Assembly: GCA_033964015.1 (NCBI GenBank)
Contig: CM066916.1
Location: 8,844,501 to 8,908,500, forward strand
DNA from: Scolanthus callimorphus
Lineage: Eukaryota > Cnidaria > Anthozoa > Actiniaria > Edwardsiidae
Reading direction: 5' to 3'
DNA length: 64,000 nucleotides
Below, in pieces: positions 1-10,809 of this stretch. Under the pieces are notes generated by a model. That model was given only the letters and a program-made list of their open reading frames with translations. It was not told the origin of the DNA and searched no databases. Within the stretch, counting starts at the first letter, position 1. Each line of letters starts with the position of its first letter. The position numbers and the translations under genes were made by a program.

Positions 1-1051
1 GGGACTGTATACCCCGCGAGATGGCGCTATTCATTCGCCTGATAAACAGCCCTGTAGCGGGAACAGCAAGGCTAAACGAGATACACTTTCCTGTCAGACG
101 CTGTAAGGTTTTCACTGAGACTTTCGAGCTGCCAAGGATTTCTCGTATGAGTGCAAGGAACTTGTCCTTCTTGTCTGGTTTAAGATGGAATACCTGACGG
201 GAGGAGTCGGATAGGAATCCCAAGTAAGGGACTACCTTTCTCGGCACCAACACTGACTTCTGTAGTCCCAGGAAGTAACCCAGTTTCACGAGGTGATAGG
301 CGACTAAGAAAATAGCTGATTTGGCCGCCGCTTGATGGCGATCGTCGGCACTTTTAAACATAGCGTACTCGCCTTTATCGAGTGGTACTTGAAGTTCACC
401 ATTGTGGCGATCATCTATATATAAGAGACATGGAATACCAATACTTCGGAAGAAGTTGGAGGCTACGAGCCCCGTAGAATGATACACATACGGGCTGATT
501 TTCCAGCCAAAAGGGAGGGTATTGTAGACGAAATACCAGCCACCCCATTGGATCCCGAAGTAAGTACGGCTTTCCTCCGTCAGAAGGATGTGGTCGTATC
601 CCGATTTGTCGTCCAGTACGGTTTGGTAAGTGTCCTTAGCAACGTACCGTGGCAGGTCAATCAGCTTATCCAGGCAGAATGGCATGTCGCGCATCCATAA
701 GTTGAGAAACCGCGCATCATGACACAGGCGCGGTTTCGTTGGTTCAACGGTCAGTGGAAGTACGAGATAAGGGGGGTGGACCGCACCCACTCGCCCTAAC
801 AGCGAGACTGCCCCTGTTTTTACTCTGGCGACCAGCGTGTTTGTCACAAACTCTCTAAAGGGTTTGCAGGATGGGTTATTCCTGAATATTTTCCTTGGGG
901 GCCGGCTCGAATCAAAGTGCTCGCCTTTGAAGTTACCCCTGAAATGCATGAAATACGGGTCAACGGAGACTTTTTCCTTTATCCACGTCAAAATCTCTGA
1001 GTGTTTTGGGCTCGGATTTGCTTGCGCTACGAACTCCCAATGGTTAGGTGG
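1..1051 (-). CDS. Retrotransposon reverse transcriptase / RNase H, partial
   Basis: This frame is open from just after a stop at 1052-1054 to the window edge, about 350 codons, and lacks a C-terminus here. It copies element RNA into DNA. Visible RT landmarks in order: VLDDKSGYDHI (first catalytic-Asp region), YFGIQWGG, NTLPFGWKISPYVYH, and the catalytic box LLYIDDRHN near bases 406-424. A segment reading LQRLTGKCISFSLAVPATG near the left edge resembles the start of the RNase H-like region that follows RT in DIRS elements. No methionine is needed if the frame is reached by frameshifting from the short ORF that overlaps its start. Codons are intact throughout, suggesting a fairly young copy. 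Confidence 0.85.
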
Positions 1052-1296
1052 TTATGCAGTTCTCCTGCCTGAAAGGAGTTCGGGTCACGAAAAAACAACT
1101 CTGAAATATCACCGATAACCTCTCCATTTTGAATACGACGTAACCTGGCTTCATTTCCGTAGGCTGCTAAATCCCCACTGACTTTAACGGGGTGTCCCTG
1201 GGAGTCGACCCAGTTTATTGTGGTGTTAACAGGACTCATCTGAAGTTGTTGAAGCTCGGAATCGAAGCTATCCGACGTTTCCCATGACCATATCAT
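1027..1296 (-). CDS. Short ORF overlapping the RT start, probable N-terminal pol frame
   Basis: An 89-codon ORF beginning MIWSWETSDSFDSE overlaps the first 25 bases of the RT frame in a different register. It probably encodes the start of the polyprotein, with the RT reached by ribosomal frameshift, or the two were one frame broken by an indel. No domain is recognised in it. The overlap and shared strand are the only evidence tying it to the element. Confidence 0.45.
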   Translation of the reverse strand: MIWSWETSDSFDSELQQLQMSPVNTTINWVDSQGHPVKVSGDLAAYGNEARLRRIQNGEVIGDISELFFRDPNSFQAGELHNHLTIGSS

Positions 1297-1481
1297 GTTC
1301 TATAAGGGATAGGCAAACCATCGTATTAATATTAAACCTACGTCTGGGGGACTATTCCACAGGTACACCCCGCTAAAGTCAGCCGAGAAATAGCAGCTTT
1401 GACCAGCTAAGCTGGAGAGGTTTGATTTAGGGAACCTCATATCAGAGTTGCTATTAATAGGCGACTTTATATAAGAGAAAA

Positions 1482-1484
<3 letters not shown>

Positions 1485-1513
<29 letters not shown>
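1485..1513. repeat. (AT)n microsatellite
   Basis: An uninterrupted AT dinucleotide run of about 29 bases lies between the gag-like and pol-like ORFs of the retroelement. Confidence 0.9.
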
Positions 1514-1515
<2 letters not shown>

Positions 1516-1622
1516 GGTTATGTTTCCCTTCTTTCTTTTATTTTTCTACTGGTTGGGCTAATTATCAGCTTTACATTTTATTTTCACTTTTCATCTTTTA
1601 CATTTCCCTGCTGGTATGCGAA

Positions 1623-2153
1623 CTAATTATCAGGTTTGACATTTTTGCCGTCACTTTTCCTATCTGGACAATCGGCTTTTATGTGGCCGACTTTGTTACA
1701 GCTGAAACACCTCCGGGTGTCTCCACCCGTGTACATGCGCCTGTTGTAATTATAGGGGCGACTACGACGTCTGTATCTGCCACGGCTGCTTTCTTGTTGC
1801 TGTTCCTCCTCCTTTCGGTAATGCTTGGCCGAGATGTCGAACACCTTCTCGTGATCCTTGTCGCCCAGCAAGCGAAGGACTAGACTCTTGAAATGGCTCT
1901 TAGAGACGTCTATCTTGTCCCTCGCGGTGTGATGTACAAGCCTGAAGTAGTTACGCTTCTCGTGCTTCACATCGCTGGCCATGTGTTGCAGGCTTTCAAG
2001 CATCTCCAGCACCTCATACTTGTTGAATTCCGAGGCTGGCCTAGAACAATAGGTGATTGTTCTCGTTACCAAGTCATCAGGGGAGGCCTGGGTGACCGAT
2101 TCGACCGACTTTTTCAGAATGCGAAACTCCTCACGCAATTTCTGCAAAGACAC
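1623..2153 (-). CDS. Gag-like protein with CCHC zinc knuckle
   Basis: A complete 176-codon ORF starting MSLQKLREEF. The N-terminal two thirds are helical and charged. Around residues 120-140 is an Arg/Tyr-rich stretch (SRGRYRRRSRPYNYNRR), followed near residue 150 by a zinc knuckle CFSCNKVGHIKADC that fits C-x2-C-x4-H-x4-C. Such knuckles bind element RNA during particle assembly in retroelement Gag proteins. It lies upstream of the RT on the same strand, the expected order. The gene is intact, with no frameshift or internal stop. Confidence 0.75.
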   Translation of the reverse strand: MSLQKLREEFRILKKSVESVTQASPDDLVTRTITYCSRPASEFNKYEVLEMLESLQHMASDVKHEKRNYFRLVHHTARDKIDVSKSHFKSLVLRLLGDKDHEKVFDISAKHYRKEEEQQQESSRGRYRRRSRPYNYNRRMYTGGDTRRCFSCNKVGHIKADCPDRKSDGKNVKPDN

Positions 2154-2389
2154 AGAGGTGCATAATCAGTATATTATTTCTTTACCTCATGTTCAGAGTC
2201 GATTTAGAGTCAGTCAACCTTATACAATTGATGGCTTACAGGTCCAGTCCCTTTCTTCCCTGATATCCACAGGGTTCCCGTTGGTGCTGAGCTCAAGCCA
2301 GCGAGCCATGACAGTTCATTACAGATTCGCATTCTTGCTGAACCAAGTGTCGTGGTTCACTGCTTTTGACCAAAACACTAGCCATTCTT

Positions 2390-2636
2390 AGGCTAACCCC
2401 GTCATAAATAACGGTTGCTCAACCATCATCGGGAGCTTTCCTAGCTCAACCTTCACCGGGAGCTAAACTCTAGCCATTCCCTTGGCTAGTCCCGCCGCAG
2501 ATAACGGCTGCTCTACCATCACTGGGAGCTTTCCTAGCTCAACCTTCACCGGGAGCTAAACCCTAGCCATTCCTTTGGCTAGCCTCACCGTAAATAACGG
2601 TTGCTCGACCTTCACCGGGAGCTAAACACTAGCCCC
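2390..2636. repeat. About 2.5 tandem units in the retroelement leader
   Basis: A unit of roughly 95-100 bases repeats with the words CTAGCCATTC, AATAACGGTTGCTC and CACCGGGAGCTAAAC. Units differ by scattered substitutions. The array lies upstream of the gag-like ORF in the direction of transcription, so it could be part of the element promoter or terminal repeat; that role is inference. Confidence 0.7.
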
Positions 2637-3075
2637 ATGGCCGATTCCGCCGTAATGACGATTGATTCGCTTTCACGTTCACGCTTACACCGATTTCCAA
2701 GACCGCAGGGTCAGGGAACCAGTATAAATCAGGCCGATTGTGTGGCGCATCAATCTCTGTTGTCAACCAGCGTCTAGTAGTTGGACTCGGCTTGGTAACG
2801 GGAAATCTGAAAATATTCGGCATGCGAACCAGGCGTGAGTTTCGATTTCAAATGAATGGTTAATCACCGATAACTACCTCTAATTCTTGTTGTTGTCCAG
2901 GTTGTTGTTCGTCCTGGGCTGGCGGTTCCACAGGCGCAGCGGCCTGGACTGCTGGTTCTATCACTGGCTCTGCTACTGCCTCAGGGTTGACGCCGGCAGG
3001 ATATTGTACATCCGCGTCGGCGTCTGCCATGGATTCGCGTGGGTCGTAAGGCGGGATGAAAAACAAAGAGTTCAC
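2629..3075 (-). other. Two short leader ORFs of the retroelement
   Basis: ORF 2860-3075 (71 codons, ends QQQELEVVIGD) is rich in Ala, Pro, Glu and Gln. ORF 2629-2823 (64 codons, MPNIFRFPVTK at its start) follows it. They lie upstream of the gag-like ORF on the same strand. The low-complexity acidic composition is common in Gag N-termini, but neither is recognisable as a domain. Confidence 0.35.
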
Positions 3076-3080
3076 TTTGT

Positions 3081-3454
3081 TCGGCCCCGCTGAAAACTGA
3101 GCTAGAATGTGAGGGTTGTTTGCCGGATTCTGGTATTTATGGCATCCTGGTCGTGAGATCTTACATAATCTGATTGTCAGACCTTGAATAAGGGGTTATG
3201 TAACCATAATTCCACTTCGCATATCATTATGAGTATTTTGAATAGTAATGTTAACATGCTGCGTTACAGCTAAAACCGTTGCATCGCGACCCACATTTTC
3301 AATTTTTTGGATTTCTGACTGCACCTAGATGATTATTTTGGTCATTCATTATAGATGTGACTGCATTTAAGCTACCTAAATTGACCCTAAAATCGCAGTT
3401 TATGTATAGTCAAGGTGTGGCGATGTCAGATCTTTTTATTCTTGTGTTTTGTAG
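3081..3454. other. Intron-like sequence upstream of gene A exons
   Basis: No coding signal, repeat family or inverted repeat stands out. It reads as the 3' part of the gene A intron, ending in a T-rich tract and the acceptor TTTTGTAG at 3454. Confidence 0.5.
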
Positions 3455-6039
3455 TGGAATGGCAAAAACTGTGATAAGGATGAGAAGTTCAAGGGGACTC
3501 AGTTCGCCCAGAAATTAAAGAATGAGAGATTTGGCAAGCTCATGATAGAAGTGTACGGTAAGCTAAGCACGACTTTTGCGTCTTATAACGAAAAACAACA
3601 ACAATACAAACGCGAATACAGTAAACACTAACGTATAAAAACCTAAAACTTTGGCCTAAAGCAGGTTTGTTTGGTTTACTGCGATTTTCATAATTCTGCG
3701 AACTCTACACCGACCAAAAAACCGCGGTTTGGCTTCCGTCAATCAAACGAGTGAACAACTCTGGGTGATTTCACGGAGGCTTTGATGTAGATCTTGTGAA
3801 CGGATAGAGGTTAGCTTCAAAACACAATTTGTCACAGTAAAATGCAAATCAAATTCAGAAAACATGCGTGGACTTGACTTAAAAGGTTTGATTGACGGAA
3901 GCCAAAACGCAGTTTGGCGTTCGGAAATGTCAAGTGGAAGTTTTCAGAATTATGAAAATCGCAGTAAAACAAGGAATAGCACTGTATAGCACGGTATTGT
4001 GCAAATTAACAAATTAACCGTCACTTGTTTGTAATATTGCAGACGAGTCATCGTTGGAGAGGTCCAATCCATTCTACTCCATGCTTCCAGACGTTCCTTG
4101 CGGACAAGAGGTTTGATACACAATTCTGAAATATCACAAGACGAATTTGGTCCGACCGGTATCTGCGATTCAAAATGTTACGACGCTCTACCTTTTCGGA
4201 GGCCTCCTCGCCTCATAGCCTGCTTGCAGGCGGCACGAGGTGTTTTTTTGTCGTGGAAACCCCGGTCCGTTTGCTTGGAATTTTGAGACGAGCGGTCCCG
4301 GGGATCTATTTTTGCGCTCTGGCCGCGCCTCAAAACTCGGTTTTCCCAGCAGTAGGCTACTACCTCTCCTCATTATTTAGTGCCTTTTCATTTACAACCT
4401 GTATAATTATCTGCGTTATTTGTTTGCAGCAAGGGGACTATGACTCATTTGAACCGGTGCTCTACAGGTACGGAAAATATTACTTTTACAAACATGGCCA
4501 AATGACAGTTTCGTTTCGACATTACGCCCTGGGATAAAACGTTTGCCCTGGATAAAACTCGTTTGGCCACCACATCGCAAGTGTGCGCAAGTTTCCAATT
4601 TTCTTCTTTTTCCAAATTAACGAAATATTATGACTAAAACAAGTCATGAAAATGTTGCACTTATATTTCTAGCTGTTATTTATAAGACAGTTTGTGTGAG
4701 ATTTCTTAATTCTCTCTCTTTAGCGAGAAGAATACCAGTTTGAGCGCGCGCTCTATGTTCGAAAGTGACGTAATCTTTTATAAAAACTTGCATCTCATTT
4801 GGTCACCTCAACGCAAGTCTGTGCAAGTCATATCTTTCGTGAACTTGCGTTTCGTGCCAAACATTACAGTTCCTTACGTTAAACATCTGTTCATTTACCT
4901 AACAATACTAAAGGAAATTCATTTTACTAGACTCTCTGATGCCTCCGGTCAGATGCAGTTCACCAAAGTCAAGCAGGGCCAGGGACGAATCCGCAGAGAT
5001 GATTTTGACGAGGATGATGGTAAGATTGGATCTTTGTTGATTATGAATAATTATAGCACAATGTGGGAAGAAACTACATTGCACTGTAATTCACAGGGAG
5101 TTTCTGCAGAAACTCACTCATCGGAAAAGCTGATATCCCGAGGCACACGCACTTCCCATTCTTCTTTTATGGAAAATTCAGCTTTTTCCATGGATGTGTT
5201 TCTGCAGAAATTGCCTGTGATAGAGCGGATTTCAGATGACTGTCGTGAGTAATTCGCAATTACTTTGTAATTACTCCTATAGGTTTTATCAGAATTGGTG
5301 TAATTACTTACGCGATTGGTTTCACTAGAGTCATATGAAAGGCGCTCTATCACTCTACACCACCAGACTAACTGCTTAACATATACTCCGTTTTGTTTGT
5401 TGCTAGTCTTCCTGTTTGACACTGGCAATTCCGTGTTTGTATATTGCGGAGCGAGCGCAAGCATTGACGAGAGACGCCTCTCCATCCAATATGCTCACGT
5501 AAGTTGGAACAAGATGACTACATGTATGTTTATATTGGGCATTCAGAATTTGACTAGTTTTCATAGCAACGGCAGAAAATATTTTTTAAGCTCATTGAGG
5601 GGTGGGAATTGAATCGAACCACAACGATTTTGCAAATTCTTGAAACGAGATATTAATTTAATCTGACTATACCGTGAATAAGCGCCCTGGCAACATTTAG
5701 GGTGCTCGGTGTGTTAGTAATTGACACAGTTTTTTCTTTTCTAAGCAACACAGAGCGTTTCAAGCGTTCATTTCTAAATCGAATATTATTTCAATACTTT
5801 TTTATTAGTGGCATGTAAACAGTGTAAATATAAGATAATGTATAGAGCTTTTAACCCTTTTTATCATGATTTTTGTAACTGTCGATCAACTATTTATCCT
5901 CCCTTGTTTATCTTGTTTGTCTGTTTTTTTTTTATTGCGTTTACAGAATTACCTAATCCAAACTGAGCACCCCTGCGCATCGGTGTCCGTTGTTCACCGT
6001 GAACGTCAATCAGAGGAATTTCTAGAAGCCCTCGAATAA
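3455..6039 (+). CDS. Gelsolin-like (severin-type) gene A, last six exons
   Basis: Six GT-AG exons keep one frame: 3455-3557, 4043-4110, 4430-4467, 4931-5019, 5407-5498, 5947-6039 (stop TAA 6037-6039). They encode the end of gelsolin repeat 2 and repeat 3. Marks: WNGKNCDKDEKFKGTQFAQ (the WNG/KA region after the ILD-G strand), LPDVPCGQE linker, FEPVLYRLSDASG, VFLFDTGNSVFVYCG with IDERR (repeat-3 core) and YAHNYLIQTEHP at the end. Gelsolin-family proteins sever and cap F-actin in the cytosol, usually under Ca2+ control. The N-terminal repeats are missing because exons lie left of the window, past the retroelement. The first exon here starts in phase 0, as in the paralogues. The repeat-2 exon is undivided (103 bases), unlike B and C. 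Gene A runs toward gene B (convergent). Confidence 0.9.
3673..3970. mobile_element. Inverted-repeat (MITE-like) element in a gene A intron
   Basis: Left arm GTTTACTGCGATTTTCATAA and right arm TTATGAAAATCGCAGTAAAAC are inverted. A second inner pair, GGCTTCCGTCAATCAAAC and GTTTGATTGACGGAAGCC, strengthens the fold. The same TTCCGTCAATCAAAC core recurs in the element at 34861-35094, so this is a dispersed family. Confidence 0.75.
5091..5220. mobile_element. MITE family 1, copy in gene A intron
   Basis: Ends TCACAGG and CCTGTGA with inverted TTTCTGCAGAAA and GGAAAAGCTGA words; about 130 bases. The same ends and inner words recur at 9154-9328. Sits in the intron between gene A exons 4931-5019 and 5407-5498. 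Confidence 0.8.
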
Positions 6040-6124
6040 ATGGTACGGCACGGATGGATTAATGGCTTATTGGGACGTCTGTTTTCGAAGGCCTATTTCT
6101 GGCTTTGGGAGTTTAATATCCGTA

Positions 6125-6332
6125 CTCCCCCTGTTGAGGAACGCGGAATTTTAGGGTGGGTGGTTATCAAAAAGCACTGGAATTCTAGGGTGGGTATACC
6201 CTCTGGTACTGGAGCAAACTTAAATTCCAGGGTGGGTATCCAAATGGATTTCCAGGGTGGGTAAACATAATTTCCAGGGTGGCCATGAGACAATTCACTG
6301 GGATTCCAGGGCGTAGGGAGAACCTAACATTT
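6125..6332. repeat. Dispersed repeat with CCAGGGTGGGTA words, copy 1
   Basis: Contains several ATTCCAGGGTGGGTA-like words and shares a run of about 200 bases with 27240-27450 (both contain AAAAAGCACTGGAATTC and end CAACCTAAAATTTC or close). A weaker relative is at 51577-51660. The recurring GGGTGGG word is internal to the family. Confidence 0.7.
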
Positions 6333-6346
6333 CCAGTATGCATATC

Positions 6347-6602
6347 AAGAAAGTGCTGTCGTTTTTATGGCAATTCCGCGCAGGCTGCCTGTGGTGTTCA
6401 AATCTCGTCTCAGGCCCCTCGGCGGGGAACAAAAACAAAATGGCGACCAAGAGAAGGATGTTTCTCGAGTATCTGCAAGTTTTGGTAAATTTCCCTGCAT
6501 TTTTCGCTAAGATATGAGGAAAAATACTTACAGATCTTCCACATAAGGTAAGGGGGAATTTCCTAATAAGGATGCTTTGCAGTATGGATAGCTTCCAGTA
6601 TG
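6347..6602. repeat. Dispersed repeat with ATGGCGACCAAGAG core, copy 1
   Basis: Shares GTGCTGTCGTTTT, GGCTGCCTGTG, AATGGCGACCAAGAG and CTGCAAGTTTTGG-type words with 8416-8605, and more distantly with 11930-12115. Same order and orientation in each, so this is a dispersed element family rather than coding. Confidence 0.7.
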
Positions 6603-6669
6603 GATAGCTGAGCTTGGGGTACTCAACAGAGGGGTGCAGAATATTTTTGTGACTACAAATTCTATTACA

Positions 6670-6800
6670 GTGTATCTCATTCTTATACCCAAAGCTCCCC
6701 CACGAGGTGACGCATGCGCGAGATTTGATATAAGGCCCTCTCCCAGTGCTCCCCCGCGGTGAAGAGCCGGGGAGGTGTGGGTACGAGAATGAGCCTATCA
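6670..6800. repeat. Small inverted repeat
   Basis: ATTCTTATACCCAAAGCTCCCCC on the left and GGGGAGGTGTGGGTACGAGAATGAG on the right are imperfect inverted ends. Related 'AGCTCCCCGGC / GAGAATGA' words recur near 7040 and 9950-10020. Confidence 0.5.
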
Positions 6801-7709
6801 TATCTCTTGGCACTCTGCTTGGCCATTCGCGCGCATGCGCAATCCAAACTTAAAACAATATCCTGATTTGAATCCTGAAAAAGCGAAAAAAAAAATGAAA
6901 CGCTAGCGATTTGAGTCGACTATATTTGGACACTACACCTGTCCAAAAAAGCATCCCCACCCCCCTGTTCAGGACCACAGTCTCAGGGCAGCTACCCACC
7001 CAGTAAATTTCTTGTTGTTCCTACCCACACCCATCACTTCGCAGGAGCCGGGGAGCTCTGGGTTCGAGAATGACCCACTCCCTGGGTCTCCAGGGAATTT
7101 TCACATCACTACCCTGTAAATTATGCTCAACCCCTTCGAATTCCTTATTTTGAGAAAACTCACCCTGGAATTTGCCCCAACATGTAGCACAAGGGTACCC
7201 TGTAATTCCAGAACGAGTGCCCAATAAACTCTGGCATCTGGAATCTGGACTCTGGCATCTGGACTCTGGAATCTTGACGCGACTGGACTCTGGAAATGTC
7301 TGGATGGATTTAGGGTGCGTTTGTGGTCTAACTAAAGAAGCCTTTCTTGTCTTTTATAGGTCTGCACAATTATACGTTGGAGAAGAGATGCGAAAAAGAG
7401 GGAACGCAATCTCTAACAAATACCTTGATATTTTATACTAAAAATGCATGTTTTATAATGATAATATAGCTGATAAACCTCGAAATTTATAAGGAATTTT
7501 CTTCCTATTTTTTCAAGTAAAACAGGGTGGAAATAAAACTTTACATTACTCGTTTTCCTATATGTTTTCTATGTAATTTGAAATAAAATGTAAATATAGA
7601 TGTTTAAAATCTCGGTAGGATAATAAAATTGTAGAGTAAAAGTAAATAGGAGTTGAACTCACATTGTTGGAATTAGTTTATATTCTGTTTAGTTTACGGT
7701 CTGACTATT

Positions 7710-8063
7710 TGGTTTTTGCAGTTTGTCGGAGGCTTTGACACTAGACAAACTTCCAGTCCCAGAATCATTCGATTCGATTTTTCTCCTCGCCCCTGTTTAG
7801 TTCTCGGTATTCTGACTCCTCTCCAACCTCGTTTCCAGAGCTTCCTCTTTGGTTTTTACAGTTTGTCAGAGGCTCTGGCGCTAGATAAACTTCAAGCCCC
7901 AGAATAATTCGATTCGATTTTTCTCCTCGCCCCTGTTTAGTTCTCGGTATTATTCTCGTTTCCAGAGCTTCCTCTTTGGTTTTTACAGTTTGCCAGAGCC
8001 AGAGGCTCTGGCGCTAGATAAACTTCCAGTCCCAGAATCATTCGATTCGATTTTCTCCTCGCC
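7710..8063. repeat. Three tandem units of about 130 bases
   Basis: The words CAGTTTGTCAGAGGCTCTGG, CTAGATAAACTTC and AGAATCATTCGATTCGATTT recur at about 7719, 7858 and 7986. The third unit is partial and followed by an ATGGCGGCGGCG word. No function seen. Confidence 0.85.
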
Positions 8064-8415
8064 CCCAGACCGCGCGCGTACCAAAATTCAAGATGGCGGC
8101 GGCGATCATTTAAGAAAAAAGCCAATCTCGTTCCGAGAGCATCTCGGTCATGTTGATTGTCGCTGATCTCGCTGGCAATAGCAACAACAGCGCATGAAGA
8201 ATTTATATCTATAGGAGTTTCTTTTATACAAAAATGCTAGACAAATAGTGTGAGTATTTTATTAGTTAAAATTGTCAAAAGTGATAGAGAAAAAAAGGTT
8301 TAATATGTGTGACCTGTCTACTCTTCTATAATTATTTCACGAACTTGCCAAAATGTGCTTTACAGAATAACTACTCATGCAAAGGTCTGAACAAGCAGCT
8401 CAATTCGTTATGCTT

Positions 8416-8605
8416 TATTAAGAACGTGCTGTCGTTTTCTTCCATCCCCATCGGCTGCCTGTGCTCTTTTATCTCGTCACCAGGCCTTTTGGCCGAGAAA
8501 AAAAAATGGCGACCAAGAGTATGATATTTCTCGGACATCTGTAAGTTTTGGTGGAGTTTCCTGCTCGTGTCGATAAGATACGAGGAAAAGTACTTCCAAA
8601 GTTTT
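8416..8605. repeat. Dispersed repeat with ATGGCGACCAAGAG core, copy 2
   Basis: Matches the copy at 6347-6602 in word order, with about 75-80 percent identity by eye. Confidence 0.7.
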
Positions 8606-9153
8606 AACAAATTTTAATTTTGCAACGGACAGATTTTAGCGAACTTTTTATAAAATTTAATATCATTAAAATGGTATGACTCCTCCTTCTATATTTTCAA
8701 AATTTCCCGCGTTCTGCCAATCTACCATTCAATACCTGATACTTCCTCGCAGAAAGGTAGTAAGATGTTTGAAAGAATCCTTATAGAGTCAGGAGATCGA
8801 AATGTTTGTGCATCAAATTTTAAAATGGTTACGATTCAATGGAACTATATTAAGCTACGTTAAACAGACTGTTACTCTTCGTTGGAAGGATCATAAGAAT
8901 GTTAGCGGTTATACCTGAGAAATAATTAAAAAATAAGCATATTAGCACTGGTGTTAGCATTAGATTGGTCATATTATTTGGAATACAATGTGTATGAAAT
9001 CAAGTGAACATGACCTTGAGAGTGAAATTATGATGATCGTAAGAATATCGTTATTTTATTGACATAGTTACTTGACGTACCACGGTTGGTTAGGCTCTGG
9101 GTTAGTGCCTGGAAAACGTCTAGCCGCATGTCCAGTCACTGATCCCTTTTAGC

Positions 9154-9328
9154 CACAGGAAATTTCTGCAGAAACCCATTAATGGGAAAAGCTGAATCTC
9201 CCAAGGCACACGCATGGGAAGTGTTCGGAATTCACATGGATAGCCTTGGAAATCCGAACACTTCACACTCTTCTACCATGAGAAATTCAGCTTTTCCAAT
9301 GGATGGGTTTCTGCAGAATTCCCTGTGA
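9154..9328. mobile_element. MITE family 1, intergenic copy
   Basis: Ends CCACAGG and CCTGTGAG. Inverted inner words TTTCTGCAGAAACCCATT and GGATGGGTTTCTGCAG give arms of about 70 bases. The centre has a second small inverted pair, AAGTGTTCGGAATT and AATCCGAACACTT, absent from the copy at 5091-5220. Confidence 0.85.
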
Positions 9329-9528
9329 GCGCGTCCAAGAAAACTAATGTATTATAATGGCTTTACTGCCAATATAATCATAAATTCGAAGCCGATTAAC
9401 ATTTTACGATAAGCATAATTTTATTCTCGAGATCATGCAGAAAATTTCTGCTGGGACTTTTGGAAGCCTGCGAACTTGCTCTCTCGGTTCCAGTCTCATG
9501 AGTCATAACTCAGCCCTGATGAAGGCGG

Positions 9529-9688
9529 AATAGGCCAGGTTCGAATTACGCCCCACTGCTCACAAGACAAAAGCTTCAAGGCGAGGCTCTCTCCAAGTTC
9601 TAATACATTTACAGTGATTTCAGAAGAAAGCCTCGACTTGAGGTTATTGTTTGTAGGCATTGGAGCGTAATTCGAACATGGCCTATTG
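9529..9688. mobile_element. MITE family 2, copy 1
   Basis: Terminal inverted repeats AATAGGCCAGGTTCGAATTA and TAATTCGAACATGGCCTATT. About 160 bases. The copy at 26536-26694 is the same element in opposite orientation. Confidence 0.85.
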
Positions 9689-10404
9689 CGGATGGCTTTC
9701 GAAACGTCAACTAGTTCTCATTGTAAGTTCAAGTTGTAATTTGAAGTTTTATTCCATTTTAAAATTTGTTTTGGTTCGCCTTGTTCTTAAATTCGAAAGA
9801 ATCCACCGTGTTAACTAAGTTATTCACTTGAATATCATCTTCACGAATCGCCCCCTCCCCCTCGATTTCTCATTTTTGTAATCAAATCCAAGATGGCGGC
9901 CACGCGAAGGCAAACTTGTTGTTTCATTCTCGTAGCCAGAGCTCCCCGGCTCGTCTGCGTGCGTTACGTCTGCTTGCGTCACCAGAGGTAACGAGCAGGG
10001 GAGCTCTGGTTCGACGATGGTTTTGTTTTAGCTAAAACTATTCTCTAACGCATGCGCAGGAAAACGCAGGCTACAAGAAGAAGAACTTCCACTCACCGCG
10101 GTTGGGATGTTTATCTGGGCAGGTCATTAGTTATCCTGTCGTAACGAACTCTGTGTCTGGCTTTATCCACCACGCTGCAGTGGTACTTGGAGCATTTTTT
10201 GTTTACTACACCGATGTTCTGTAGAGCCAATGAGTATACAGCTATTTCAATAAAGATTGTCGGCCTTGTGCGCGCTAAAGCATACGCGCCAATACTCAAA
10301 GGGAGTTCGATTCTAAACAAAACGTCCTTTTCTCCAATTTTGATAATTAGTCATTGGCCAGCCAGTTAAATTCTACAAAACAGAGCTTTGTTTAGAGCCG
10401 TTAT

Positions 10405-10718
10405 GTCCAGTACACCCAGCCTAGGCCCTGGCGTTCTGGGTGGGCTTCCTGTGCTCGTAGATGAACCGTGAGGATGCGCGAGCACTGGGCCGAGCTCACC
10501 TCTCCCGTGACGTCATGTCACACATGTCTTACCAACCACAGGAAGCCCACCCAGAACGCCAGGGACTAGGCTGCAGTACATCTGGGTGGGCTTCCTGTGT
10601 TCGTAGATTAACCGTGAGGATGCGCGAGCACTGGGCCGAGCTCACCTCTCCCGTGACGTCATGTCACACATGTCTTACCAACCAGAGGAAGCCCAGCCAG
10701 GGACTAGGCTGCAGTACA
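10405..10718. repeat. Tandemly doubled inverted-repeat unit
   Basis: The left unit is flanked by inverted CCTGGCGTTCTGGGTGGGCT and AGCCCACCCAGAACGCCAGG. The internal 100 bases (CCGTGAGGATGCGCGAGCAC through CATGTCTTACCAACC) repeat almost exactly in a second unit to 10718. The doubling makes an open frame of about 100 codons that is not a gene. Confidence 0.85.
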
Positions 10719-10809
10719 CCCTTTTTTATAAGAACGTCTAATTTTCAGTTGAGGCTGGGCCGTTCTTATTTTGGAGCAGTTTGAGGCTGGAAATGTTCTT
10801 ACGGATGTT

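Larger units (their letters stand above)
1..3080 (-). mobile_element. DIRS-like retrotransposon, partial, runs off the left edge
   Basis: Read on the minus strand, this block holds leader ORFs, a repeat-rich leader, a gag-like zinc-knuckle ORF and then a reverse transcriptase with the YxDD motif that continues past base 1. The order gag then RT and the style of the RT fit DIRS-type (tyrosine-recombinase) retroelements. The recombinase would lie outside the window, so the class is not proven. The right boundary near 3080 is approximate. The element separates the visible exons of gelsolin-like gene A from whatever 5' exons that gene has, so it probably sits in one of its introns. Confidence 0.7.

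Noticed and set aside
6295..6813. 172-codon minus ORF
   Set aside because: Covers dispersed repeat copies; no domain, no splice context, no paralogue match.
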